A stretch of DNA of 64,000 bases from JBAZPT01 sp041645535 (GCA_041645535.1 JBAZPT010000002.1:124001-188000); one strand, 5' to 3'; shown: positions 8,062 to 16,472, counted from the first letter of the stretch. The notes: generated from the sequence alone by a model not told the origin. Translations and numbers: made by a program.

Positions 8062-8934
8062 ATGGCAAAAATACTTAATGTTTTCAACAAAATAAACTCT
8101 TTGCGAGAGAGATATTATGAGGCGTCCATCGGAAAAGAAGCCCTTATTAAACTTATCTCTGAAACCGAGGTGGCCGAACAAGTCTATAACTCAAATGCTA
8201 TAGAAAACAGCACGCTAACTCTTGAAGAAACGGAAAAAATACTTTTGCAGATTGATCTGGATCGATACATAAATGAACGGGAGATTTTTGAAGCCAAAAA
8301 CTTGGCGCGGGTTGTGTCATATATTGACAAGCGGGCCAAAGAAAAAGAACTTACTCTCGAGGTAGTTTTGTTTTTGCATAAAATGTTGATTTCCAACATC
8401 CGTGATGAAATTGCCGGAAGATTCAGAAGGGATAATGAATTTGTGCGCGTGGGAAATTATATCGCTCCCAACCCTAAAGAAGTAACCGGGCTTTTGGAAA
8501 AAATGCTGGTGGAATATAATGCCGCGAGCCATGAAAATATCATTAAGCGGATAGCCAGGTTGCATTTGACGTTTGAACACATCCACCCGTTTTGCGATGG
8601 CAATGGACGCATCGGCCGGGTGATTAATAATTATTTATTGATCCGGGAAGGTTTCGTTCCCATAAACATAAAGTTTATTGACAGAAAAAAATATTACGAA
8701 GCGTTCAGGGAATTTGACGGGAAAGGCGCGACTGCAATCATGGAAGAAATGGTGGGCAAGGCTCTGACTAATAGTTATTATAAAAGACTGGCATACCTCG
8801 AAGGCAAAAAAATCATTACGCTAGCTGAACATGCGAAAGCAAACAAGCTCTCACATTCAAATCTGATCAATAAGGCCAACCGGCAGACAATCGAGGCTTT
8901 TTTGGAAAAAGGCGTCTGGAAAATCGGGGTATAA
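8062..8934 (+). CDS. Fic domain protein (AMPylase type, class II)
   Basis: 290 residues. The Fic active-site motif is intact as HPFCDGNGRIGR near residue 174, with the preceding helix pattern typical of the family. An N-terminal inhibitory helix motif of the (S/T)xxxE(G/N) type is present as SNAIEN near residue 44, just before STLTLEE, which marks a class II Fic enzyme that self-inhibits ATP binding. Fic enzymes transfer AMP or other nucleotides to target proteins. The last 50 residues look like a winged-helix or HTH part (LAEHAKANKLSHSNLINKAN), so the protein may bind its own operator. Confidence 0.92.
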   Translation: MAKILNVFNKINSLRERYYEASIGKEALIKLISETEVAEQVYNSNAIENSTLTLEETEKILLQIDLDRYINEREIFEAKNLARVVSYIDKRAKEKELTLEVVLFLHKMLISNIRDEIAGRFRRDNEFVRVGNYIAPNPKEVTGLLEKMLVEYNAASHENIIKRIARLHLTFEHIHPFCDGNGRIGRVINNYLLIREGFVPINIKFIDRKKYYEAFREFDGKGATAIMEEMVGKALTNSYYKRLAYLEGKKIITLAEHAKANKLSHSNLINKANRQTIEAFLEKGVWKIGV

Positions 8935-8980
8935 AAGTTATTATAAATAGGCGGTGCTACGCAGCAAGTCGAGTAACAAT

Positions 8981-9295
8981 ATGGACAAAAAAATCATCAA
9001 ACACGCTTTTCTTTTGGCGTTGGGCGAGGGGGTCTACATAACTCTAGTCGCGCTCCTGATGTTTGGTATCCAGAAACTGTTCGGCGCGAAGCCCGATCCC
9101 GTTATCGTTGCTCCAATCGCTTTCCTTCTGCTCTTCGTCATTTCCGCTGCAATTTCGGGAGCTTTGATTTTGGGGAGACCCGTTATGCTGTATCTGGACG
9201 GCAAGAAAAAAGACGCGCTCCAGCTTTTTGGATTCATATTGCTCTGGTTGATTTTATTTTTGGCCGTAGCGTTTTTGATTGTGGCTAGTAAGTAA
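8981..9295 (+). CDS. Small membrane protein, copy 1 of a duplicated gene
   Basis: 104 residues from MDKKIIKHAF (an in-frame ATG 27 nt upstream is less likely, because the second copy at 12579 starts at the same Met). Three hydrophobic segments lie at about 12-33, 42-65 and 82-102, with a short basic loop (YLDGKKKDALQ) between the last two. No family was recognised. The second copy is nearly identical at DNA level up to the last 12 codons. A C-terminal remnant of a third copy lies at 13266-13313. Function unknown. Confidence 0.75.
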   Translation: MDKKIIKHAFLLALGEGVYITLVALLMFGIQKLFGAKPDPVIVAPIAFLLLFVISAAISGALILGRPVMLYLDGKKKDALQLFGFILLWLILFLAVAFLIVASK

Positions 9296-9356
9296 TATGC
9301 TACGTAATAAAATTAAATGAGCAGAAAAAAAAGGAAGAATATTTTCAGTCTAAAGC

Positions 9357-9387
9357 TTGTTTATATTACTATTGCTAATATAAACAA
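9357..9387 (+). promoter_or_regulatory. Palindromic operator before the RhuM-Fic pseudogene
   Basis: TTGTTTATATTA (9357-9368) and TAATATAAACAA (9376-9387) are perfect 12-nt inverted arms around CTATTGC. A further half-site TGTTTATATTG overlaps the ATG at 9399. The placement 12 nt before the start codon fits an autorepressor site for the RhuM-type DNA-binding domain encoded downstream. Confidence 0.6.
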
Positions 9388-9398
9388 AAGAGGCCAAA

Positions 9399-10045
9399 AT
9401 GTTTATATTGAATGAAATTCTTGATGAGGATTTTAAGTATGCCCGGGGAAAAAGTAAATTTATGATAAAAACTAAAAAAGAAATCGTTATATTTCAGTCA
9501 AAAACCGGAGCGATTGAGCTTAGGGGTGATTTTAGCCGTGAAACGATTTGGGCCAATCTTGATCAGATTGCAGGCTTGTTTGACCGCGATAAATCAGTGA
9601 TTTCAAGACATATAAAGAACATATTTAACGAAGGCGAGTTAAGGCGAAATTCAGTTGTTGCATTTTTTGCAACAACTGCTGCTGACGGAAAAACATATAA
9701 AGTCGAGTATTTTAATCTGGATGTAATTCTTTCAGTCGGGTATCGAGTGAATTCTAAGAAAGCAACCATATTTCGCCAATGGGCTACCAAAATTTTGCGC
9801 GAGCATATCACCAAGGGATACACCGTTAACCGCAAGCAAATCGCGAAAAACTACGACGCCTTTATGAAGGCCGTCACGGATGTGCAAACGCTTTTGCGTT
9901 TCTTTGGTTTTTACGCAAGACAAAATTAAAAACAATGAGAAATATCAATCCAAACGCGCTTACAGCTATCACGCTTTTGATTGCTGAGAGCAATCCAAAG
10001 AAGAAAGATTTAATGACTGGTCTGGTGGTAAAAATGCTAAAATAA
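9399..10045 (+). pseudogene. RhuM-Fic fusion with a large internal deletion and frame change
   Basis: Residues 1-165 are the RhuM-type DNA-binding N-terminal half (FSRETIWANLDQIAGLFDRD; YFNLDVILSVGYRVNS; REHITKGYTV). The frame then stops at 9929. From about 9887 a second frame reads AFAFLWFLRK and continues to INPNALTAITLLIAESNP, ending at the stop at 10043-10045. Both pieces are the C-terminal end of the Fic domain found in full-length RhuM-Fic fusions. The whole Fic catalytic centre (HPFxDGNxR) between them is missing. The junction lies around 9885-9895 at the sequence ACGCTTTTGCG and also changes frame. A free N-terminal repressor may still be made. The true start may be MIKTKKEI at 9462. 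Confidence 0.82.
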
Positions 10046-10063
10046 ATTCTAGGGCTGGGGATA

Positions 10064-10177
10064 GAGAGGCTCGCGATGGCGGGCGGGGCTAGTAAGTAAT
10101 ATGCTATGCCATGACGAAGTTTTAACGAAGTCTGGTTACGTAGCAGGTTACGTAGCAAAATCAGAAAATTGTGGAAA
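10064..10177 (+). repeat. Intergenic repeat block, copy 1 (with a trace of the duplicated membrane gene)
   Basis: This block starts with GAGGCTCGCGATGGCGGGCG, followed by GCTAGTAAGTAA, which is the last codons (Ala-Ser-Lys-stop) of the membrane gene at 8981. It continues with GACGAAGTTTTAACGAAGTC and two copies of GGTTACGTAGCA or similar. The same block occurs at 13241-13393, where the gene tail is 36 nt longer. So this copy is a further-deleted version of the other. Confidence 0.8.
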
Positions 10178-10245
10178 GAAAAATAGAAAGTAGTCATCAA
10201 GCGCGTCCGCGGGGGAGTTTTAATTAAAGATTGGAAAAAATAAAA

Positions 10246-10298
10246 TTATCCACAGGGCGGGGATTGACGAAGAGCATGTTAGTGATATAATATCACTA
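10246..10298 (+). promoter_or_regulatory. DnaA box + promoter + palindromic operator, site 1
   Basis: A perfect DnaA box TTATCCACA at 10246-10254 is followed by -35 TTGACG (10264-10269), a 16-nt spacer and -10 TATAAT (10286-10291). The -10 sits at the centre of the perfect palindrome TAGTGATATAATATCACTA (10280-10298). The same layout is seen at 42219-42275 and 45022-45076. It drives the truncated DinD gene and the RhuM gene behind it. Confidence 0.8.
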
Positions 10299-10318
10299 TA
10301 AATAACTTTAAAAAATTT

Positions 10319-10594
10319 ATGGTTAAGGAGATTGTGATAAGTTCACTGAATAAAGATTTCGAAAGTATCAAAAAAGTCGATAAAACTGGCATAGAATATT
10401 GGGAAGCTCGGGAGCTGATGCCTCTTTTGGGTTATCCAAATTGGCAAAAAGCAGAAGATGTTATCGCCAGGGCTGCTAGGGCTTGTATCAATAGCGGCCA
10501 GGCTGTGGATAACCATTTTAACCGGTCGGTGAAAATGGTCGATATCGGCTCAAATACGGTGCGCGAAGTCAGGGATTGGAAAAGTATTTTATAA
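10319..10594 (+). pseudogene. DinD-like protein, N-terminal (BRO-N type) fragment
   Basis: 91 residues. The sequence GIEYWEARELMPLLGYPNWQ and the following CINSGQAVDNHF...VREVRDW match the N-terminal half of DNA-damage-inducible protein D (DinD). Full-length DinD is about 270-290 residues and continues after REVxDxxLSRYACYL. Here it stops after WKSIL. It is therefore a truncated gene, with the RhuM gene starting 14 nt later. The BRO-N domain may still fold and bind DNA. It is preceded by site 1 of the shared DnaA-box promoter. Confidence 0.72.
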
Positions 10595-10608
10595 TTTAAA
10601 AAATAATT

Positions 10609-11670
10609 ATGAAAAAAAAGAATCAAGTTATTCCAAATAACAGCTTTACCGAGTTTTTACTTTATACTACTCCAAATGGGAAGGTGAAAGTTGAGATTTT
10701 TTTGCGCGATGAAAATATCTGGTTGACTCAAGATAAGATAGCACTTCTATTTGGGGTTCAAAGGCCAGCTATTACCAAGCATTTGAAAAATATATTTGAA
10801 AGCGGAGAATTAGACGAAAAAGTGGTTAGTTCCATTTTGGAACATACCACTATCCATGGAGCTATAGCTGAAAAAACACAAAATCAGTCTGTAAAATTTT
10901 ATAATCTCGATGCTATTCTTTCTGTCGGCTATCGGGTCAATAGCGCGCAAGCCACGCAGTTTCGTATTTGGGCGACCGAAAGATTAAAAGAATATATTAT
11001 CAAGGGCTTTACGATGGATGACGAACGATTAAAAAATCCCAATACAATTTTCGGCAAGGATTATTTTGAAGAACAACTTGCGAGAATTAGGGATATTCGT
11101 TCCAGCGAAAGACGAATGTATCAAAAGATAACGGATATTTACGCGCAGTGCAGCGCGGATTATTCTTCAAATAGCGATATTACCAAAGATTTTTTTGCGA
11201 CAGTCCAAAATAAGCTCCATTTCGCCATTACCGGTAAAACTGCCGCGGAAATAATATCCGAAAGAGTGAGTAGCGCAAAACCAAATATGGGACTGACGGT
11301 TTGGAAAAATTCTCCAAAAGGCGCGATTCGGGAAACTGATGTGGTGATTGCGAAAAACTATTTGAATGAAAACGAGTTGGATGAATTAAACAGGATAGTT
11401 GAAATGTATTTGGTGTTCGCGGAAAGTCAGGCGCGCAGAGGCAAAATAATGCATATGAAAGACTGGGTTAAAAAATTAGACAGTTTTTTGCGATTTAGCG
11501 AGAATACGATTTTGCAAGATTTGGGAAAAGTGAGTCATGAAGTTGCCGAGTCATTGGCATTGGAAGAATATGAAAAATATCGCGTGGAGCAAAACAAAAA
11601 TTACATTTCCGATTTTGACAGAGAGGTGAAGAGGATTTTGAAGATGGGAAAAAAGAAAGGGAAGAAATAG
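10609..11670 (+). CDS. RhuM family (virulence-type) protein, full length
   Basis: 353 residues. The N-terminal DNA-binding half shows ENIWLTQDKIALLFGVQRPA, an HTH-like segment, then VKFYNLDAILSVGYRVNS and FRIWATERLKEYIIKGF, all RhuM hallmarks. The second half (DYFEEQLARIRDIRSSERRMYQ ... MHMKDWVKKLDSFL) is the standard RhuM C-terminal domain, including the conserved RDIRxSERRxYQ part. RhuM proteins are common next to toxin-antitoxin and phage genes; their biochemical role is not established. It follows the truncated DinD gene by 14 nt and is followed by a terminator at 11724. Confidence 0.9.
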   Translation: MKKKNQVIPNNSFTEFLLYTTPNGKVKVEIFLRDENIWLTQDKIALLFGVQRPAITKHLKNIFESGELDEKVVSSILEHTTIHGAIAEKTQNQSVKFYNLDAILSVGYRVNSAQATQFRIWATERLKEYIIKGFTMDDERLKNPNTIFGKDYFEEQLARIRDIRSSERRMYQKITDIYAQCSADYSSNSDITKDFFATVQNKLHFAITGKTAAEIISERVSSAKPNMGLTVWKNSPKGAIRETDVVIAKNYLNENELDELNRIVEMYLVFAESQARRGKIMHMKDWVKKLDSFLRFSENTILQDLGKVSHEVAESLALEEYEKYRVEQNKNYISDFDREVKRILKMGKKKGKK

Positions 11671-11723
11671 TATATTTTTCCAAACAGGCTAATATTGCTT
11701 GCTACCCGAAGCATAATAGAAAG

Positions 11724-11746
11724 AAACCTCTTTTTGAGAGGTTTTT
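11724..11746 (+). terminator. Rho-independent terminator after RhuM gene
   Basis: AAACCTCT (11724-11731), loop TTTTG, AGAGGTTT (11737-11744), with the T run extending to 11746. Stem of eight perfect pairs. Confidence 0.8.
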
Positions 11747-11847
11747 GCGTTTGCTGGCTTGAATAATTGCTTATTTAGTGATAATATAAGGATATTAAGC
11801 TGGAAACTCGAAGTATGTAATTTAGTATGTAATAAAAAAGTAAATTT

Positions 11848-12465
11848 ATGATAACGCCGTCCGCCATTATTCTCATTGTTGTCAATTTTATTCCTCTAGT
11901 CGGAGTCTTGTTTTTTGGCTGGAGCCTATTTGCAATTTTATTCCTCTATTGGCTAGAAAATTGGGTAGTCGGTCTTTTCAATGTTTTCCGTATGGCAAAG
12001 GCCCAAGGGACAACAGTAAGGACTAATACGGAGATTAACAATGTGCTAGCCAACAAATACAGCAAAGTCACACTCATCCCATTTTTCATCCTGCACTATG
12101 GAATGTTCACGCTTATTCACGGGGTCTTTGTTTTTGCTGTATTCGGACCGCCGGATATTCCTTTTTGGAGCATGATAACTGCCGGAGCGTCACTTTTTGT
12201 GAGTCACACGGTTTCATACTTTTCCAATTTCATTGGCAAGGGCGAATACAAAAATATTTCACCCGACGCTCTTTTCGGCCAGCCCTATAAAAGAATAGTA
12301 ATTATGCATCTCACGATTCTGGCCGGCGGTTTTCTGGTGAAAGGTCTCGGGGCGCCAATCATGGCTTTGGTAGTCATGATAATTCTTAAAACCGCCATTG
12401 ACCTCTTTTCCCATTTTAAAGAACACGAAAAGTTTCAGTGGAATGTTGAAATCGGGCAGATCTAA
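11848..12465 (+). CDS. DUF6498-type integral membrane protein
   Basis: 205 residues with about six hydrophobic segments. The motif LFLYWLENWVVGLFNVFRM near residue 32 and FFILHYGMFTLIHGVFV near residue 90 are the two recognisable parts of the DUF6498 family. These proteins are widespread and uncharacterised. The gene stands alone, with a terminator before it and a weak GC hairpin followed by T residues (12489-12508) after it. No enzymatic motif is visible. Confidence 0.75.
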   Translation: MITPSAIILIVVNFIPLVGVLFFGWSLFAILFLYWLENWVVGLFNVFRMAKAQGTTVRTNTEINNVLANKYSKVTLIPFFILHYGMFTLIHGVFVFAVFGPPDIPFWSMITAGASLFVSHTVSYFSNFIGKGEYKNISPDALFGQPYKRIVIMHLTILAGGFLVKGLGAPIMALVVMIILKTAIDLFSHFKEHEKFQWNVEIGQI

Positions 12466-12578
12466 AATTCAGGCACTACTTTTCAGCTCTCATCGGGCTG
12501 TTTTTTTATTTAATTCCATTCCCTCGATTTTTTGATTTTTAGCCGGTTTGGGCGTAGAATTAAGGCAAGATCAACAAT

Positions 12579-12893
12579 ATGGACAAAAAAATCATCAAAC
12601 ACGCTTTTCTTTTGGCGCTGGGCGAGGGGGTCTACATAACTCTAGTCGCGCTCCTGATGTTTGGTATCCAGAAACTGTTCGGCGCGAAGCCTGATCCCGT
12701 CATCATTGCTCCGATCGCTTTCCTTCTGCTCTTCGTCATTTCCGCTGCAATTTCGGGAGCTTTGATTTTGGGGAGACCCGTGATGCTGTATCTGGACGGC
12801 AAGAAAAAAGACGCGCTCCAGCTTTTTGGATTTATTTTGATGTGGTTAGTATTATTCTTAGCTATAGCATTTTTAATCATTATTAGATATTAA
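12579..12893 (+). CDS. Small membrane protein, copy 2 of a duplicated gene
   Basis: 104 residues, almost the same as the product of 8981-9295; differences cluster in the last 12 residues (WLVLFLAIAFLIIIRY against WLILFLAVAFLIVASK). Homology on the DNA begins a few bases before the ATG (AACAATATGGACAAAAAAAT) and stops near the 3' end, so the copies share the coding unit but not the flanks. Three membrane segments are predicted. Function unknown. Confidence 0.75.
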   Translation: MDKKIIKHAFLLALGEGVYITLVALLMFGIQKLFGAKPDPVIIAPIAFLLLFVISAAISGALILGRPVMLYLDGKKKDALQLFGFILMWLVLFLAIAFLIIIRY

Positions 12894-12950
12894 GCAATGA
12901 TAATAAATTTTGGCCTGCCCGCCCGCCTCGCCTGAGCGAGCCCAAAAAAT

Positions 12951-13202
12951 ATGTATTATACTTACGTTTTAAAAAGTAAAGTAGATAATGATTTGTATGT
13001 TGGTTTTACGAACGACTTGAAATTAAGATTTAAACAACATAATAATGGCAAGGTTGAATCTACGAAAAGACGGAAGCCATTTGATATAATATATTATGAA
13101 GCTTGCTTGGATAAACAAGATGCCATTAAAAGAGAGAAGTATTTTAAAACAGGATTTGGGCGAAGATTTCTTAATAACAGGTTGGAAATGTATTTTAAAT
13201 AA
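12951..13202 (+). CDS. GIY-YIG nuclease domain protein
   Basis: 83 residues. The GIY-YIG core is YYTYVLKSKVDNDLYVGFTN at the N-terminus, with the catalytic-region Arg in LKLRFKQHNNGKVESTKRRK and the later Glu in YYEACLDKQDAIKREKYFK. This matches the short UPF0213/YhbQ-like single-domain group. These are small structure- or site-specific nucleases of unclear biological role. A C-rich stretch (12912-12940) precedes it and no Shine-Dalgarno is seen. Confidence 0.88.
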   Translation: MYYTYVLKSKVDNDLYVGFTNDLKLRFKQHNNGKVESTKRRKPFDIIYYEACLDKQDAIKREKYFKTGFGRRFLNNRLEMYFK

Positions 13203-13240
13203 GGCTCAGGCTCGCGACCTGTCCGACACTCGAGTTAAAT

Positions 13241-13393
13241 GAGAGGCTCGCGATGGCGGGCGGGGTTGATATTGTTCCTGATCATCGCGTTTATCATTGT
13301 GGCTAGTAAGTAATATGCTTTGCCATGACGGAGTTTTAACGAAGTCTGGTTACGTAGCAAGTTACGTAGCAAAATTAGGAAATTGTGGCGGGA
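13241..13393 (+). repeat. Intergenic repeat block, copy 2
   Basis: Shares with 10064-10177 the start GAGGCTCGCGATGGCGGGCG, the stretch AGTTTTAACGAAGTCTGGTT and the doubled GTTACGTAGCA. It still holds 16 codons of a membrane-gene C-terminus. The related palindrome TGCTACGTAGCA recurs at about 20070. The surrounding gap from 13203 to 13470 has no other gene. Confidence 0.8.
13266..13313 (+). pseudogene. C-terminal remnant of a third copy of the membrane gene
   Basis: Read in frame from 13266 the 16 codons give LILFLIIAFIIVASK and a stop, matching the C-terminus of the protein at 8981 (LILFLAVAFLIVASK). Nothing of the N-terminal 88 residues remains; the left edge is the shared GC-rich repeat block. 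Confidence 0.8.
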
Positions 13394-13470
13394 AAAGCAG
13401 AGAGTTAAGGTAATGTGCATCAAAGGCGGGTTGTAAATCCGCGATTATCGGAGTAAAAAGTAAAGTTATA

Positions 13471-13506
13471 AAAAACAACCACCTAGTTTAAATAGGTGAT
13501 TGTTTC
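13471..13506 (-). terminator. Terminator of the DUF1508 gene (minus strand)
   Basis: On the minus strand ACAATCACCTA and TAGGTGGTTGT form an 11-nt stem (one G-T pair) around TTTAAAC, followed by a run of T (the A run at 13470-13475 of the plus strand). Confidence 0.8.
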
Positions 13507-13524
13507 CGAGCTATGAAGTTTAAA

Positions 13525-13707
13525 CTATGTTAAATCTTCATAATCTGCTCCTTTAGCATTGTTTCTTGTCCACTCAATTGAAGTTTTTGCTCCTTGTTTT
13601 GAGTCGTAAGATTCGCTGCTTTTGGCTACTGTCTTACCGTTTCTATCGGATTTTAATATCCAATAGTAACATCCGGCGACATCCTTCGAAAGTTGGTATC
13701 TGGCCAT
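13525..13707 (-). CDS. DUF1508 (YegP-like) protein
   Basis: 60 residues, one copy of the DUF1508 unit. The family pattern is seen in YYWILKSDRNGKTVAKSSES and the later KQGAKTSIEWTRNNA. YegP has two such units in tandem; this protein has one. Function of the family is unknown. The gene is alone on the minus strand, divergent from lexA, with its own terminator. Confidence 0.85.
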   Translation of the reverse strand: MARYQLSKDVAGCYYWILKSDRNGKTVAKSSESYDSKQGAKTSIEWTRNNAKGADYEDLT

Positions 13708-13870
13708 AGCTTTGCTATTACGGCCTTATCCCTAGAATAAAGTCTGGTTGATTATCTGGCCTCTGGGGAACCAGAAAGGTACCTTCAATATACTATTTTA
13801 ACAGGTCCTCAAAAAAAGTCAAGTTTTTCGTCGAAAATCACAAAAATTAAAATGGCTTAAATAAAGACAC

Positions 13871-13898
13871 TTGACAAGACTTTATAGTCATATATAAT
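13871..13898 (+). promoter_or_regulatory. lexA-hsdM operon promoter and operator
   Basis: TTGACA (13871-13876), 16-nt spacer, TATAAT (13893-13898), 8 nt before the lexA start at 13906. The spacer holds GACTTTATAGTC (13878-13889), with arms GACT/AGTC, placed where a repressor would block polymerase. This is the likely LexA autoregulatory site, although it does not match the classical LexA boxes. Confidence 0.75.
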
Positions 13899-13905
13899 TA
13901 GGTTA

Positions 13906-14547
13906 ATGAGTAAATATCTTACATTAAAACAAAAAAAGGTACTGGAGCTAATTTATGATTCCATTTATTCTTCAGGTTTTTCACCCACACTTGCTGATCT
14001 TAAAGATGAATTAGGAGCTTCTTCAAATCAAACAGTTTTGAATTTTTTAGAAATATTAGAAAAAAAGGAGTGCATCAAAAAAATCGATAATAAAGCGAGG
14101 AGTATTTCTATTACGCCATTTGGTTATAAGGAAATTGAAAAAGATCCATTGATAAAAATGGAAGGAACTAGCGCGGCTGGACCATATATCGAATCTTTTG
14201 CGGATGTCTTTACTTTCCTGCCAATAAGCGGGCAGGTTTTAGAAAAAGAAAAAATAATAGAAGCTCAAGATAAAGTCTTTGTTATACAAATTAGCGGTGA
14301 CTCTATGATTAATGTAGGTATTAATGATGGAGACAAGCTACTTATCAAAAAATCTAAAGAATATAAGAGTGGAGATATTGTCCTTGCGAGGACGGATGAT
14401 GGCACGACAGTTAAACGTTTTGTTGCTGAAGGCGGAAAAAGATATTTACAGCCGGAAAATCCAGCTTACGAAAAAATGGTAATTATTCCCGGCGAAGTTG
14501 AATTTCAAGGCAAAGTAATTTTAAATCTTTCTAAAATAAATCAATAA
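13906..14547 (+). CDS. LexA-family repressor/autoprotease (S24)
   Basis: 213 residues. An N-terminal winged helix (LTLKQKKVLELIYDSIYSSG; SPTLADLKDELGASSNQT) is followed by the S24 peptidase domain. The self-cleavage site is the Ala-Gly pair in GTSAAGPYIES near residue 90. The catalytic Ser is in ISGDSM and the catalytic Lys in TTVKRF. The protein should lose its grip on DNA after RecA-stimulated cleavage. It is the first gene of the restriction-modification operon, with 1 nt between its stop and the methylase ATG. A dedicated local LexA rather than the genome's global SOS regulator is possible. Confidence 0.9.
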   Translation: MSKYLTLKQKKVLELIYDSIYSSGFSPTLADLKDELGASSNQTVLNFLEILEKKECIKKIDNKARSISITPFGYKEIEKDPLIKMEGTSAAGPYIESFADVFTFLPISGQVLEKEKIIEAQDKVFVIQISGDSMINVGINDGDKLLIKKSKEYKSGDIVLARTDDGTTVKRFVAEGGKRYLQPENPAYEKMVIIPGEVEFQGKVILNLSKINQ

Positions 14548-14548
14548 T

Positions 14549-16465
14549 ATGGCGGATCAAAAAAAGACCAGCGAAATCTTGGCAAAAATTTTTCATAATC
14601 CTGATATGCAATTTGGACTCTCGGTTTTTGAAGGAATTGCTCCAGAGCAGGTTCTTAATCTTTCCGAAAAGGACGGAAAATATTATTTGGATTGTTTAAA
14701 ACGGAAAAAGAATATACAAGCCAAGCCTGAAGAAATTGTGCGTCAACTTATGATTTATAAGCTGGTTAATTTTTATAAATACCCGCTTGATCGATTGGAT
14801 GTCGAAGTGGATGTGCAATTCGGTCGAGAAATTGGATCCAAGAGAGCGGACATCGTTATCTATCGTGAAGATGGAAAAACTCCATATCTTATGGTTGAAG
14901 TGAAAAAACCTGATGTCAAAGATGGTCTTGGGCAACTCAAAAGCTACGCGAACGCAAACGGCGCGCCGATCCTCATTCTTACCGATGGAAAAGTGCAAAA
15001 TAATATCTTGCGGACTGATCCGAATCTTTTTGAAGATCTGCCGGAAATTCCCAAATTTAATGAGACAGTTGATGATGTGCGGTCGAAAAAAATTACTTAC
15101 GCCGATTTGGATGAAATTCCGAATTTGAAACAGCTCGTTTATGAGTTGCAAGAAGTTGTTCTGACGCATAGCGGGGTAGATTCTTTTGATGAAATTTTCA
15201 AACTAATTTATGCCAAGCTTTTTGATGATATTGAAACTCCGCGAAATGACAATAGAAGATTTAGAGTTATTGCAGGAGCGACAAATAAGGAAAATTTAAA
15301 TAATATTATCCGTCTATTTGAAGATGCGAAAGGACAATGGCGTGATGTTTTCAAACCGAAAGATGAAATAGAAATTCCGGAAAATGTGATTGTGCCAGCT
15401 GTTTCACTTTTGCAAAAGTATCGTCTTTTTGGGTCAAACTTGCAGGTAATTGATGATGCCTTTGAATATCTGATTAATCTGGATGCCAAAGGTGAAAAAG
15501 GACAATACTTTACGCCGCGGCATGTAATAGACATGGCAGTCAAAATGTTAGCGCCTACTTCCAAGGATTATATTATTGATACGGCCGCCGGCAGCTGCGG
15601 ATTTTTGCTGCATGCGATGCAATACGTTTGGGATAAAGAAATAAATAAGGAAAAATTTGAAGATGATTACAAATCTAAACAAAAAAACTACGCCGAGAAA
15701 CATTTATTTGGGATTGATTTTGATCCGCGTTCGGTAAAAATTGGAAAAGCTATGATGCTTATCGCTGGTGATGGCAAAACTAATGTAACTTATGCTGATT
15801 CTTTGGACTCAGAAGTTTGGAATGAAGATGCAAAAGTTAAATTCAGGCCATTTTTACGACCACTTAAGGATAGCGAAGAAAACCGGCGCAATCAAGAAAA
15901 ATTTTCCGAATTTAATTTTGATATTGTCCTAACCAACCCGCCTTTTGCCGGTGAGGTTAAGGGTGTAATGCTTAACAAATACGATCTGGGGTTTAAGTGG
16001 GACAAAGATTTTCAAAGAACATCTAAGCATCAAAATAAAGTTTCGCGCGATGTGCTTTTTATTGAGCGCAATCTGAATTTTCTGAAACCCGGCGGAAAAA
16101 TGGCAATTGTTTTACCGCAAGGAGTTTTGAATAATACGCAGATGGAATATGTGAGAAAATTTATTTTGAATAAAGCTAGACTTTTGGCGGTTGTGGGACT
16201 GCATGGAAACACATTTAAACCGCACACCGGAACAAAAACGTCAGTATTATTTTTGCAGAAGTGGGGGACTGATGAAAAAATTCCGAAAGACTATCCGATA
16301 TTTATGGCAGTGTCCAAAAAAGGCGGAAAGGATAATTCCGGAGATTATATCTACAAAAAAGACAGTGAGGGGAATGTGATGTTTGACGCCAGCGGGAAGA
16401 AAATTATTGATCATGACTTAGATGAAATTGCAGAGGAATTCTTGAAGTTTACTAAAAATATTTAA
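14549..16465 (+). CDS. N6-adenine DNA methylase with N-terminal HsdR_N nuclease-like domain
   Basis: 638 residues. Residues 50-160 form an HsdR_N-like domain of the PD-(D/E)xK fold: ADIVIYREDGK then MVEVKKPD supply the D and ExK positions. Residues 255-600 are the HsdM methylase, with SAM motif I as IDTAAGSCGFLLHAM and catalytic motif IV as LTNPPF. In a normal type I system the nuclease-like domain is on HsdR with the helicase; here it is fused to the methylase and no HsdR follows. The partner specificity subunit is at 17537. This could work as a type I-like modification system, or as a translocation-independent (type IIG-like) enzyme. Confidence 0.88.
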   Translation: MADQKKTSEILAKIFHNPDMQFGLSVFEGIAPEQVLNLSEKDGKYYLDCLKRKKNIQAKPEEIVRQLMIYKLVNFYKYPLDRLDVEVDVQFGREIGSKRADIVIYREDGKTPYLMVEVKKPDVKDGLGQLKSYANANGAPILILTDGKVQNNILRTDPNLFEDLPEIPKFNETVDDVRSKKITYADLDEIPNLKQLVYELQEVVLTHSGVDSFDEIFKLIYAKLFDDIETPRNDNRRFRVIAGATNKENLNNIIRLFEDAKGQWRDVFKPKDEIEIPENVIVPAVSLLQKYRLFGSNLQVIDDAFEYLINLDAKGEKGQYFTPRHVIDMAVKMLAPTSKDYIIDTAAGSCGFLLHAMQYVWDKEINKEKFEDDYKSKQKNYAEKHLFGIDFDPRSVKIGKAMMLIAGDGKTNVTYADSLDSEVWNEDAKVKFRPFLRPLKDSEENRRNQEKFSEFNFDIVLTNPPFAGEVKGVMLNKYDLGFKWDKDFQRTSKHQNKVSRDVLFIERNLNFLKPGGKMAIVLPQGVLNNTQMEYVRKFILNKARLLAVVGLHGNTFKPHTGTKTSVLFLQKWGTDEKIPKDYPIFMAVSKKGGKDNSGDYIYKKDSEGNVMFDASGKKIIDHDLDEIAEEFLKFTKNI

Positions 16466-16472
16466 AAATTAT

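Noticed and set aside
12900..13500. Insertion sequence between copies of the membrane gene
   Set aside because: No transposase frame, no terminal inverted repeats with target duplications; the pattern is better explained by recombination between repeats.
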